From Vicinamibacterales bacterium (GTDB taxonomy: Bacteria > Acidobacteriota > Vicinamibacteria > Vicinamibacterales > JAKQTR01), in the NCBI GenBank assembly GCA_025456345.1, contig JALOKU010000047.1:1-43999 (forward strand): DNA of 43,999 nucleotides, read 5' to 3'. The position numbers and the translations under genes were made by a program. The notes below the pieces were generated by a model. That model was not told the DNA's origin. It saw only the letters and a program-made list of their open reading frames with translations, and ran no database searches. Positions 7,721 to 18,928 of the stretch are shown here, piece by piece (within the stretch, counting starts at the first letter, position 1; each line of letters starts with the position of its first letter).

Positions 7721-8566
7721 ATGACCTTCACAGGACTGATCGGCTTCATCTTCAACTTCCCCCTGCGCGCCATCATCTGGACGTGCGTCAAGCTCAGGAT
7801 CTCCCCGAACGTCCTGACGTTCACCGGGGTGGTCGTCAACGTCATCGCGGCCTGGGAACTCGCCCACGCCCGGTTCGTCTCGGCCGGGTTCTGGATGGTC
7901 GCCGCCAACGTGTTCGACTACATCGACGGCAAGGTGGCCTCCGAGCTGAACATGGCGACCGAGTTCGGCGCCTTCTTCGACTCGGTGATGGACCGCATCT
8001 CGGACATCACGCTCTTCATCGGCCTCATCGCGCTCTACAACCGGATCGGCACCGGCAGCATGGATTACGTGCTGACGACGTCGCTGGCCATGATGTTCGC
8101 GGTGATGACCAGCTACACCCGCGCCCGCGCCGAATCGCTCATCGAGAAGTGCAAGGTCGGCTTCCTCGAGCGCCCCGAGCGCATCGTGCTGTTCATGATC
8201 GGCGCCTTCACCAATCGCATGGCCGCGGTGATGTGGGTCATCCTCGTCCTGTCCGCCGTCACCGTCCTCGACCGGATCTACATGACCTGGCGCGAACTCA
8301 AGGCCGGCCGCAGCCTCGCGGCCGTCAAGGCCGGCACCGCGCCGCCGCCCATCCCGCCGACGCAGCCCGGCATCGTCCAGCGCGCCGTCGCCCTGCCCGC
8401 CATCATCATCTGGCGCGGCCTGTTCTGGACGTACGACCGCGGCTCCTGGCAGTACGACGTGATGGTGATCCTGATCCTCGCGTTCATCTGGCTGACGTCC
8501 CCGGCCTGGCTCGGCGACCCGATGGCCTCGCAGAGCAGAGGGCTCATTCAGTCGCTCATTCGCTAG
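7721..8566 (+). CDS. CDP-alcohol phosphatidyltransferase family membrane enzyme
   Basis: Family members exchange CMP of a CDP-linked lipid for an alcohol to make phospholipids. The signature is at about residues 69-94: DYIDGKVA, eight residues later GAFFDSVMD, giving the D-x2-DG-x2-A and G-x3-D-x3-D metal-binding pattern. The Arg that normally follows the Ala is Ser here. Several hydrophobic helices surround the motif (GFWMVAANVF, VMWVILVLSAVTVL, VMVILILAFIWL), and the 281-residue protein has an extra C-terminal helix pair. The substrate (inositol phosphate, glycerol phosphate or other) cannot be told. The start lacks a Shine-Dalgarno sequence. The stop TAG opens a heptad array. Confidence 0.82.
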   Translation: MTFTGLIGFIFNFPLRAIIWTCVKLRISPNVLTFTGVVVNVIAAWELAHARFVSAGFWMVAANVFDYIDGKVASELNMATEFGAFFDSVMDRISDITLFIGLIALYNRIGTGSMDYVLTTSLAMMFAVMTSYTRARAESLIEKCKVGFLERPERIVLFMIGAFTNRMAAVMWVILVLSAVTVLDRIYMTWRELKAGRSLAAVKAGTAPPPIPPTQPGIVQRAVALPAIIIWRGLFWTYDRGSWQYDVMVILILAFIWLTSPAWLGDPMASQSRGLIQSLIR

Positions 8567-8681
8567 AAGCAAGAAGCCAGAAGCAAGAATCAAGAACAAA
8601 GCCCCGCCCAGCTGAACAGCCGTTTTTCGCTTCTGACGAACGTCAGTTGGCCCTTCTTGCTTCTTACTCCCTGCTTCTCCG
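8564..8681. repeat. Heptad inverted repeat between convergent genes
   Basis: The left arm begins with the stop codon of the upstream gene: TAGAAGC, AAGAAGC, CAGAAGC, AAGAATC, AAGAACA (8564-8598). The right arm (8654-8681) reads TTCTTGC, TTCTTAC, TCCCTGC, TTCTCCG and is largely complementary. Between them is a small perfect stem, CTGACG-AA-CGTCAG. The gap lies between two convergent genes, so a bidirectional terminator is a reasonable reading. Confidence 0.7.
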
Positions 8682-8683
8682 CC

Positions 8684-9238
8684 TCACACATCCTCCCTCC
8701 CGTCATGCCCCCCGAGATCGAGGGGGCCCGGGGTGAAGTGAAGCTGGTGGGCGGCGATGCGGTCTCGCAAGACCCGCCGGGCGGCGCCGAGGTGCTCGAG
8801 CGGCACAGTCAGCCGGCCGGCCTGCTGGCGCCGGTGGGCGGCCACGAGCACGGGCGGCCCCTCGTGGTGCCACGTCAGGCCCGTGATGTCCTCCCACCGC
8901 GCAAACCCGCGATTGAACCGCACGCCCTGCTCGAAGAACCCCCGCTTCAGCCGGAGGCTCAGCGGATAGAGGTAGCCGTAGTAGGCCAGCATCATCGCCT
9001 CGCCGAAGAGGCGCCACACGGGCCACTCCAGCACGAACAGCTTGTAGACGATGAGCAGGCCGAGGCCGGCCGAGATGAGCACCGGCAGGGCGGCGAACCG
9101 CGTGGGCGGCATGCGCCACGCGAGGAGTGCGTGGTTGCGCCGCCGCCAGTCCTGGAGGCAGACGAAGGCCGTGACGAGGTTCGCGGCGAGGAACCCGACA
9201 CCGAAGAGGGACAAGAGGGTCCCGAGCGGGTCTGCCAC
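8684..9238 (-). CDS. Hypothetical membrane protein with a possible PH-like cytoplasmic domain
   Basis: Not recognised. The 184-residue protein has hydrophobic stretches near residues 7-25 (LLSLFGVGFLAANLVTAFV) and 48-68 (LPVLISAGLGLLIVYKLFV), and perhaps a third near 78-95. The following half (YPLSLRLKRGFFEQGVRF, WEDITGLTWH, LTVPLEHL) has the alternating pattern of the small beta-rich domains that follow membrane helices in bacterial PH-like proteins; that is inference. It is 19 nt downstream of the damaged tdk gene on the same strand. Confidence 0.65.
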   Translation of the reverse strand: MADPLGTLLSLFGVGFLAANLVTAFVCLQDWRRRNHALLAWRMPPTRFAALPVLISAGLGLLIVYKLFVLEWPVWRLFGEAMMLAYYGYLYPLSLRLKRGFFEQGVRFNRGFARWEDITGLTWHHEGPPVLVAAHRRQQAGRLTVPLEHLGAARRVLRDRIAAHQLHFTPGPLDLGGHDGREDV

Positions 9239-9257
9239 ACCGGCTCCTGGGGGAATC

Positions 9258-9829
9258 CTACGCCTGCCCCTCCCCGCCCGAGGACAGGGCCGGGTCGAAG
9301 CACCGGCGGCATCTGGCCTCGTAGGTGCCCTGCGCGCCGAGCAGCAGGCGGTCGCTGCTCACGACGAGCCGCTGCGTATGATTCGCCGGGTTGCCGCACA
9401 CCATGCAGATGGCGAGCGTCTTGGTGATGTACTCGGCGATGGCCAGCAGCTGCGGCATCGGCTCGAACGGCTTCCCGAGGTAGTCCTGGTCGAGGCCGGC
9501 CACGATCACGCGCTTGCCGCGGTTCGCCAGGGCGTTGCAGACGGCCGGCAGCTCGCCGTCGAAGAACTGCCCCTCGTCGATCCCGACCACCTCGGTGTCG
9601 TCGTCGACCACCGTCAGCAACTCGGCCGACGAGCTGACGTTGCGCGAGGGGATGCGCATCTCGCTGTGCGACACGATCTCGTCGTGCGCGTAGCGCGAGT
9701 CGAACTGGGGCTTGAAGATCTGCACCTTCTGGCGCGCGATCTGGGCGCGAACATGCTGCCGCACACCACTTCGATCCAGCCCATGTGCCGCGTGCGCTCG
9801 GTATCCATCGCCTGCATGCGCGCCCCCAT
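9258..9829 (-). pseudogene. tdk: Thymidine kinase with frameshift and loss of the P-loop
   Basis: Thymidine kinase phosphorylates thymidine in the salvage pathway. The N-terminal frame reads [12 protein letters not shown], the normal start of the family, and then the frame breaks. The rest is in another frame, resuming at [13 protein letters not shown] and continuing through DEGQFF and the zinc-binding cysteines (CMVCGNP ... CRRCF). In intact family members the two parts are joined by SGKSEELIRRLRR, which holds the Walker A Lys; here only two bases (GC) stand between TTC and GCC at about 9755-9750, a net loss near 37 nt. The gene cannot make active enzyme unless the assembly is wrong. Three in-frame ATGs (9829, 9808, 9784) could be the start; none has a clear ribosome site. 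Confidence 0.82.
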
Positions 9830-9910
9830 CCAGCCGTAACAGCACGGGCTGCGGGTCCTGTCCGCGCCGTTCCCATCTGTCCTCGGCTGACCTTCGCCTG
9901 TCCTGCCTGC

Positions 9911-9953
9911 GCCCTTCGGCTGGGCTCAGGGCGCCCTGAGCTTGTCGAAGGGC
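9911..9953. repeat. Palindromic REP-like hairpin upstream of tdk
   Basis: Two arms meet at the centre: one starts GCCCTTCGGCTGGGCTC and the other ends GAGCTTGTCGAAGGGC, forming an imperfect stem of about 20 bp. The CCTTCG ... CTCAGGG frame is shared with the 43-nt elements at 2177 and 39888, so this looks like a relative of that family rather than a tdk-specific site. Confidence 0.6.
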
Positions 9954-9983
9954 GGGCAGATGGGAAGCGCCGCGGCCACCCAC

Positions 9984-10025
9984 AGCCCTAGCGCCCAGCG
10001 CCCAGCCCCTAGCCCCTAGCCCGGA
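9984..10025. repeat. Heptad array abutting the efp stop codon
   Basis: Six words in register: AGCCCTA, GCGCCCA, GCGCCCA, GCCCCTA, GCCCCTA, GCCCGGA. The next three bases are the complement of the efp TGA. Unlike the copies at 851 and 23831 there is no matching opposite arm, so this is a half-element. Confidence 0.7.
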
Positions 10026-10589
10026 TCACGCCCTGCCCTGGTACTCGCCCGACTCGGTGTTCACGCGCACCTTGTCGCCGACGTTGATGAACGGCGGCAC
10101 CGACACGACCAGGCCCGTCTCGAGGGTGGCGGGCTTGAGCTGCGCGCTGGCGGTAGAGCCCTTGATGGCCGGGGCGGTGTCGGTCACGGCGAGGTCGATT
10201 GTCTGCGGCAACTCGATGCCGACCGGCTCGGTGCCGTAGAACTCCACCTTGATGACGGATTCCGGCACGAGGTAGCCCACCGCGTCGCCCAGCACCTCGT
10301 CCGACAGCGTGATCTGTTCGTAGCTGCTCGTGTCCATGAAGTGATGTCCGGCGGAATCGCTGTACATGTACTGCATGGAGATCTCATCGAGGCTCGCCCG
10401 CTCGACCACGTCTTCCGAGCGGAGGCGCTGGTCGTTCAGCGTGGCGTTCCGGATGTTGCGCAGCTTGACGCGGACGAAGCCGCGGAGGTTGCCGGGCGTC
10501 ACGTGCTGGAGCTCGAGGATGCGATAGAGCTCCCCGTCCAGCAGGATCAGGTTCCCTTTCTTGAGGCGCGTCGCTTGAATCGAACTCAT
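10026..10589 (-). CDS. efp: Translation elongation factor P
   Basis: Binds ribosomes stalled on polyproline and promotes peptide-bond formation. The 187 residues give the KOW-like N-domain (ATRLKKGNLILLDGELYRILE), the middle OB domain (QYMYSDSAGHHFMD) and the C-terminal OB domain ending with SVPPFINVGDKVRVNTESGEY, the family signature. The tip loop, where position 34 is usually a modified Lys (PGKG) or Arg at 32, reads HVTPGNLRGF with Asn34. The ATG at 10589 is chosen over one 14 codons upstream because the family begins with this segment. A TGCTACGAT extended -10 lies about 75 nt upstream, back to back with that of hsp20. Confidence 0.96.
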   Translation of the reverse strand: MSSIQATRLKKGNLILLDGELYRILELQHVTPGNLRGFVRVKLRNIRNATLNDQRLRSEDVVERASLDEISMQYMYSDSAGHHFMDTSSYEQITLSDEVLGDAVGYLVPESVIKVEFYGTEPVGIELPQTIDLAVTDTAPAIKGSTASAQLKPATLETGLVVSVPPFINVGDKVRVNTESGEYQGRA

Positions 10590-10663
10590 CGTAGTTCCAC
10601 GCTCGCCCCGACACGGGGCACAGGCGCCCATGCGAGGGCGGTTGGCGACCGTAAATCCTTATG

Positions 10664-10672
10664 ATCGTAGCA
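10664..10672 (-). promoter_or_regulatory. Candidate extended -10 promoter for efp
   Basis: TGCTACGAT fits the extended -10 pattern TG-N-TANNNT. The same nine bases occur in the plus-strand promoter region of hsp20 25-33 nt away and upstream of uvrA (17386..17378). No strong -35 is visible, as is usual for extended -10 promoters. Confidence 0.4.
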
Positions 10673-10696
10673 TATATGGCCTGGTGCCGCCAGTCG

Positions 10697-10705
10697 TGCT
10701 ACGAT
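10697..10705 (+). promoter_or_regulatory. Candidate extended -10 promoter for hsp20
   Basis: TGCTACGAT with TACGAT ending 7 nt before the GTG start at 10713. Transcription would then start at or next to the start codon, making a leaderless message. A following T-run (CTTTTT) sits between box and start. Confidence 0.4.
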
Positions 10706-10712
10706 ACTTTTT

Positions 10713-11114
10713 GTGGCTGTTTCACGCTGGGACCCGCTGCACGACCTCCTCGCCCTGCACGAACGGATGAACCGCCTCGGCCCGGACGACCCGCCAGGCT
10801 GGACGCCGGCCGTCGACCTCTACGAGACCGCGGATCGCTTCGTCCTCAGCATCGAGCTGCCCGGCCTGACGCGCGACCAGATCAAGATCGAGCTGCAGCA
10901 GGACATCCTGACGGTCCGCGGCGATCGCGCGGTCCAGCACGAGGAAGGCGCCGAGTTCCACCGCGTGGAACGGGGCCACGGCCCGTTTGCGCGCTCGTTC
11001 TCCCTTCCGAACCCGGCGGACGCGGACCGCGTGCAGGCCGAGTTCCGCGACGGCGTGCTGACGGTTGCCATCCCGAAGCTCGCGCCGCCCACGCGCCGCA
11101 TCACCGTGGACTGA
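10713..11114 (+). CDS. Small heat-shock protein, Hsp20/alpha-crystallin family
   Basis: ATP-independent holdase that keeps unfolding proteins soluble. The alpha-crystallin domain runs from about residue 30 (WTPAVDLYETADRFVLSIELPGLTRD) to 128, with the GVLTVAIPK motif near the end. The 133-residue length is typical. The start is GTG with no ribosome-binding site and a -10-like box directly in front. A DegP-type protease follows with the start one base after this stop, so the two form a protein-quality-control operon. Confidence 0.92.
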   Translation: MAVSRWDPLHDLLALHERMNRLGPDDPPGWTPAVDLYETADRFVLSIELPGLTRDQIKIELQQDILTVRGDRAVQHEEGAEFHRVERGHGPFARSFSLPNPADADRVQAEFRDGVLTVAIPKLAPPTRRITVD

Positions 11115-11115
11115 C

Positions 11116-12309
<1,194 letters not shown>

Positions 12310-12316
12310 TACGAAC

Positions 12317-12424
12317 TCGGTAGTCAGTAGCCAGTAGAAGAACCAGGCGCAAGCAGGCAAACCGCACCGACGGCGCGACACCTCGATAACGTATTCCTGC
12401 TGACTACCTACTACTGACTACTGA
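12317..12424. repeat. Heptad inverted repeat between convergent degP-type gene and mpg
   Basis: Left arm: TCGGTAG, TCAGTAG, CCAGTAG (12317-12337). Right arm: CTGCTGA, CTACCTA, CTACTGA, CTACTGA (12397-12424). GGTAGTCAGTAG and CTGCTGACTACC pair with one mismatch. The mpg stop codon (complement at 12404-12406) is part of the right arm, and the last codons of mpg are translated from it. The words match those of the array before rluB (GGCTACT/GACTACT). Confidence 0.75.
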
Positions 12425-13042
12425 TTTCCTCCCCGATACCGCCCCGCTCCCTTTCACGAAGCACCTCCAGGCGCGGTCCGCTCCCACCCTGATCCCGATG
12501 CGGGGCGTCCACTCCACGGCGCCGAGGTCCAGTCCCCGGTCCTCAATCCACAGCCCCGCGCCGCGCGGCGCGGCCCGCGTGAGGTCGGTGCGATTGTCGT
12601 CCAGGGTGATGCCGAGCGCCCGCGCCAGGTTGCCGGGCCCCCGGCACAGGTCGTGCGCGTCGATCAGGGGCCGCCCCCGACGCCGCCGCATGAGGTCCTC
12701 GCCATCGACCGGGTCGAGCGCGCGCACGAGCACGGCAGCCGGGAACCCGCGCCGCTCCGTCACGGCGTTGAACAGGCAGTGCACGCCGTAGTTGAGGTAG
12801 ACGTAGGCGTGGCCGGGGGCACCGTACAGCGGCTGGTTCCGCCGCGTCGGCCCCGGCGCGGCGTGGCAGGCCGGATCGGCCTCGCCGACGTACGCCTCGG
12901 TTTCGACGATGATGCCGGCCGTGACGCCTTCGGCCGTGCGGCGCACCAGCACCTTCGCGAGCAGATCCCGGGCGACGTCGAGGGTGGCCCGAGCATAGAA
13001 GGCACGCGGCAGCGGGCGGCCGCCGCCTCCGGCCGGCGTCAC
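12404..13042 (-). CDS. mpg: 3-methyladenine DNA glycosylase, MPG/AAG family
   Basis: Excises alkylated purines in base-excision repair. Family motifs are present: ARDLLAKVLVRR near residue 24, GIIVETEAYVGEADPACHA (catalytic Glu and flipping Tyr region), HAYVYLNYGVHCLFN, and LCRGPGNLARALGI. The 212-residue length is right. The start is GTG overlapping the stop of the preceding gene as GTGA, so translation is coupled. The C-terminal residues after GAVSGRK are encoded by a heptad repeat and are unlikely to be conserved. Third gene of the uvrA operon, so two repair pathways share a transcript. Confidence 0.93.
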   Translation of the reverse strand: MTPAGGGGRPLPRAFYARATLDVARDLLAKVLVRRTAEGVTAGIIVETEAYVGEADPACHAAPGPTRRNQPLYGAPGHAYVYLNYGVHCLFNAVTERRGFPAAVLVRALDPVDGEDLMRRRRGRPLIDAHDLCRGPGNLARALGITLDDNRTDLTRAAPRGAGLWIEDRGLDLGAVEWTPRIGIRVGADRAWRCFVKGSGAVSGRKSVVSSR

Positions 13043-14405
13043 GGCATGCGGCCGGCCGCGCTGGCGCGCGGCACCAGGCGTTTCTGCGACCGCGACGCCG
13101 CCTCGGCGACCGGACGGCTCTTGTCGCGCATCAACACGTCGAGCAGCACCAGCGACGTCTGGTTGCCGACGATGCCGAGCACCTCGGCGACGCCGGCGCG
13201 GACCCTCTGGTCCGCGTTCGTCGAGAAGGACGCCAGTTCCAGGGCAGCGGCCGGCCCCAGTTCCACGAGGTAGGAGAAGGTATCCGCCGCGAGCGACGAG
13301 TACTTGAAGCCCAGCACGAGCTTCGTCATCTCGCTGAAGTTGCCGGTGCGCGCCTTCGCGAACGCCAGGGCATGGCCCACGTACGCCGACTGGTCCCGCT
13401 CGGCCTTGACCTGCATCTGGGCCATGGCCGCGGCGTCCCCCGTGCGCCCGATGCCCTCGACGGCCATCCGCCGCACCTGCGCGTCGCTGCTGCCCAGTTG
13501 CACCAGGAGAAAGGGGATGCTGCCGGGATGGCCGATCTTCGCCACCGCGTCCAGCGACGCCATCGCCTCCGGCCCCTTCTTGTGGTAGTTGAACAGGTCG
13601 ATGAGCGACTGCACCGCCCGCTCGTACCGCATCTCGCCCAGCGCCCCCATCGACGCCAGCCGGAGATTCACGTCGGCTTCGTTCAGGCCGCCGACGATGA
13701 GATCGCCGGCCTGGGTGTGGATCGACGCGAGGTCGGCGTCGGGCTCGCCGGCCTGGTTCACGGCGGCAAGCAGCCGTCCGAGCGCGTTGGTGGCCGCCTC
13801 CTTCATCACGGGGTTCGACTCGCGCAGGATCGCGATCAGGGCGTCGATCATCCTCGTTGCGTCCGGGAACTGCCCGCGCAGGATGAGCGGCTTGCCGAGC
13901 ACCGCCAGCGTGTAGGCGGCGTCGAAGCGCACGGTCGGCGTGCTGGACCCGGTCGCGGCCACCAGGCCGCGGATGATCTCGGGAGAGGCGGCGTTGGCAA
14001 TCGTGGCGCCGGGGCCCTGCACGAACGCGAAGAGCGGCAGGGTGGCGCCCTGCTGTTTGACGATGCGCCGGCCCATCTCCGCGGTGTGCGGGACGTCGAC
14101 CAGATAGAGCGCGAGCACCGTCTCCACCGCGGCGCCCTGCACGATCGGGTCGGCATCGGCGAGCAGCGGCGCAATCGCGGGCGCCGCCTCGAGGTAGCCC
14201 GCCTGGCGCAGGAGCACGAGCGAGCCGATGCGGGCGGTCGGGTCGGGGCTCTTCAGGCCGGCCAGCACGCGCTCGAACGGCACGTCCTGTGCGCGCGCCG
14301 GCGCCGGCGCCGCCAGCGCCGCCGCGACGAGCGCGGCCGTCACGAGGGCCCTCGCGAGGTTCGCACACCGCTGCGGGCAGGTGCTGACGCCGTCTCCGGC
14401 TGTGG

Positions 14406-14409
<4 letters not shown>
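13039..14409 (-). CDS. Exported HEAT-repeat protein
   Basis: Function unknown. A Sec-type signal peptide covers about the first 41 residues (LVTAALVAAALAAPAPARA, probable cleavage before QDVPF). The mature part is a run of helical HEAT-like repeats: VLAGLKSPDPTARIGSLVLLRQAG, APLLADADPIVQGAAVETVLAL, IIRGLVAATGSSTPTVRFDAAYTLAVLG, IGHPGSIPFLLVQLGSSDAQVRRMAVEGIG. Such proteins act as scaffolds. Both ends overlap neighbours by 4 nt: ATGA with uvrA and GTGA with mpg. Why an exported scaffold is coupled between two DNA-repair genes is unclear. Confidence 0.85.
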
Positions 14410-17327
<2,918 letters not shown>

Positions 17328-17377
17328 CTGCGCCGCTGCCCTACTGTGCCGTGGTTGGGGGACTCCCTAAACGAACC

Positions 17378-17386
17378 ATCGTAGCA
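17378..17386 (-). promoter_or_regulatory. Candidate extended -10 promoter for the uvrA operon
   Basis: Third occurrence of TGCTACGAT, 51 nt upstream of the uvrA ATG. No SOS-box-like palindrome was noticed between it and the gene. Confidence 0.35.
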
Positions 17387-17440
17387 CACCCGCCTTCGCC
17401 AAACGGCCTGCCGGCCGGCTTCGGCGGGGCTTCGGCGGGC

Positions 17441-17461
17441 GGGATTCGGGGCTCGGGGCTC
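17441..17461. repeat. Short heptad array in the uvrA-his gap
   Basis: GGGATTC, GGGGCTC, GGGGCTC in register, preceded by two copies of CTTCGGCGGGG (17419-17439). The words match those at 2239-2259 and at 39933-39946 (as complement). Confidence 0.6.
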
Positions 17462-17506
17462 GGGGGGTGCCGCGGTGAACGGGTAGACTTCGTTCTCGCG
17501 CCTGAT

Positions 17507-17536
17507 TTGACATCGTCGCCGGGCAACACGTATTCT
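17507..17536 (+). promoter_or_regulatory. Histidine operon promoter
   Basis: A perfect -35 TTGACA (17507-17512) and -10 TATTCT (17531-17536) with an 18-nt spacer. The leader-peptide ATG begins 9 nt after the -10 box, so transcription should begin within a few bases of the start codon. It is the best sigma-70-type promoter in the window. Confidence 0.7.
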
Positions 17537-17545
17537 GACAATCTG

Positions 17546-17635
17546 ATGTCGATCGCCACGCCTCTCGCCCATCGCCACCACCATCACCGCCATCCTGGCG
17601 GTCCGGCGATGCTGCGCGCGTTGACGACGAACTAA
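17546..17635 (+). CDS. hisL: Histidine operon leader peptide
   Basis: A 29-residue reading frame of the kind used for attenuation. Residues 9-16 are His-Arg-His-His-His-His-Arg-His, six His codons in eight, using both CAT and CAC. The frame ends at TAA 146 nt before hisI. It directly follows a good promoter and has no Shine-Dalgarno sequence, so it would be read as a leaderless message. Slow translation of the His codons when charged tRNA-His is scarce would stall the ribosome at or before the ACCGCCA/TGGCGGT stem and change downstream folding. The role is inferred from position and codon content; no homologue is needed to see it. Confidence 0.8.
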   Translation: MSIATPLAHRHHHHRHPGGPAMLRALTTN

Positions 17636-17732
17636 CCCCTCTCTTCAAACGCCCTTCACAGCTCGCCGGACCCGGCGGGCCAGGACCGCCCTGTGTGTCA
17701 TGGGACTGTTCCCGGCGCGAGCCCCGGCTCGC
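17586..17732 (+). promoter_or_regulatory. Attenuator-like alternative RNA structures before hisI
   Basis: Stem A: ACCGCCA-TCC-TGGCGGT (17586-17602), formed by the last His codons and what follows. Competing pairing: GGCGGTCC (17597-17604) with GGACCGCC (17683-17690), eight perfect base pairs that would exclude stem A. Further stems: CGCCGG-AC-CCGGCG (17664-17677), GGCGG with CCGCC around 17675-17690, and GCGAGCC-CC-GGCTCGC (17717-17732). The last could be the terminator but has no T-run behind it. The alternation fits the 1:2 versus 2:3 scheme of ribosome-mediated attenuation; the terminator assignment is uncertain. Confidence 0.6.
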
Positions 17733-17781
17733 ACGCAGCCCGGGGGCTTCGGACGCGGACGAATCGAACAAGGACTCAACG

Positions 17782-18111
17782 ATGGACTTCTCGAAGTTGA
17801 ACGGGCTCATTCCCGCCGTCGCCCAGGACGACGAGAGCGGCGAAGTGCTGATGGTGGGATTCATGAACGAAGCCGCCCTGGAGGAAACGCGCCGGACCGG
17901 CTACATGACGTTCTTCAGCCGCAGCCGCCAGGCGCTCTGGGTGAAGGGCGAAACGTCGGGCAACCGGCTGGCCGTGCGGCGCATCCTCGCCGACTGCGAC
18001 CAGGACACCGTCGTCGTGCGCGTCACGCGCCTGGGGGACGGCAACGCCTGCCACACCGGCGCGCGCAGCTGCTTCAACACCGAGCTGGAGATGGCGGGAG
18101 GTGCCCGGTGA
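17782..18111 (+). CDS. hisI: Phosphoribosyl-AMP cyclohydrolase
   Basis: Third step of histidine synthesis, opening the purine ring of phosphoribosyl-AMP. The 109-residue protein has the family landmarks [41 protein letters not shown], the metal-binding DCDQD and [10 protein letters not shown]. It is the stand-alone form without the HisE pyrophosphohydrolase domain, and no hisE is seen in the window. First structural gene of the operon, which is an unusual place for hisI. The stop overlaps the hisG start as GTGA. Confidence 0.96.
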   Translation: MDFSKLNGLIPAVAQDDESGEVLMVGFMNEAALEETRRTGYMTFFSRSRQALWVKGETSGNRLAVRRILADCDQDTVVVRVTRLGDGNACHTGARSCFNTELEMAGGAR

Positions 18112-18919
18112 CGCTCAAGCTCGGCATCCCCAAGGGATCGTTGCAGGACGCAACGGTCCAGCTCTTCGCCCGCGCGGGGTACAACATCTACGTCAATCCC
18201 CGCTCCTACTTCCCGGCCATCGACGACCCGGAGATCGAGTGCATGCTCATCCGGGCGCAGGAGATGGCCCGCTACGTGGCCGACGGCGTGCTCGACGCCG
18301 GCCTGACGGGCCTCGACTGGGTGGCCGCAAGGTGCGCTGGGTCCTGGCGGTGCCGGAGGAGTCGGCGGTGCGCGCGGTGCGCGACCTCGAAGGCGCCACG
18401 GTAGCCACCGAACTGGTGAAGGTCACCGAGGCCTGGTTCGCGCGCCAGGGGGTCCGCGTGAACGTGGAGTTCTCGTGGGGCGCCACGGAAGTCAAACCGC
18501 CGATGCTCGCCGACGCGATTGTCGAAGCCACCGAGACGGGGTCGACCCTCCGGGCCAACCGCCTGCGCGTCGTCGACACGATTCTCGAGTCGAACACCCA
18601 GCTCATCGCCAACCCGCGCGCCTTCGACGACGAGTGGAAGCGCATGCGCCTCGAGAATCTCGCCCTGCTCCTGCGTGCGGCCATTGAAGCGCACGGCCGC
18701 GTCGGGCTGATGCTCAACGTGGAGCGCGGGGCGCTCGACACCATCCTCGGGCTGCTGCCGGCGCTGCGCCGGCCCACGGTGTCGCCGCTGGCGGACGAGG
18801 GGTGGGTGGCGGTGAACACCATCCTCGAGGAGAAGACGGCGCGCGACCTCATCCCGCGCCTCAAGGCCGCCGGCGGTCAGGGCATCGTCGAGTATCCCCT
18901 CAACAAGATCGTCCTGTAG
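18108..18919 (+). pseudogene. hisG: ATP phosphoribosyltransferase with an internal deletion and frameshift
   Basis: HisG commits ATP and PRPP to histidine synthesis and is the feedback-controlled step. The first 73 codons ([18 protein letters not shown] ... [11 protein letters not shown]) are normal; then the frame changes. The remainder in the new frame is also normal, from [17 protein letters not shown] through the PRPP-binding region to a C-terminal regulatory domain ending [15 protein letters not shown], the long, histidine-inhibited form. At 18326-18329 the linking segment of about 20 residues (usually ENGADVVEVADLVYSK-like) is absent, about 58 nt. Neighbouring genes are intact, so loss of this gene would make the operon pointless; a sequence error is a serious alternative. 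Start is GTG coupled to hisI. Confidence 0.85.
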
Positions 18920-18928
18920 GAGAACGTG

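Noticed and set aside
17546-17635. His-rich peptide as a small metal-binding protein
   Set aside because: Its place between a strong promoter and the first his gene, with alternative RNA stems, is explained better by attenuation.
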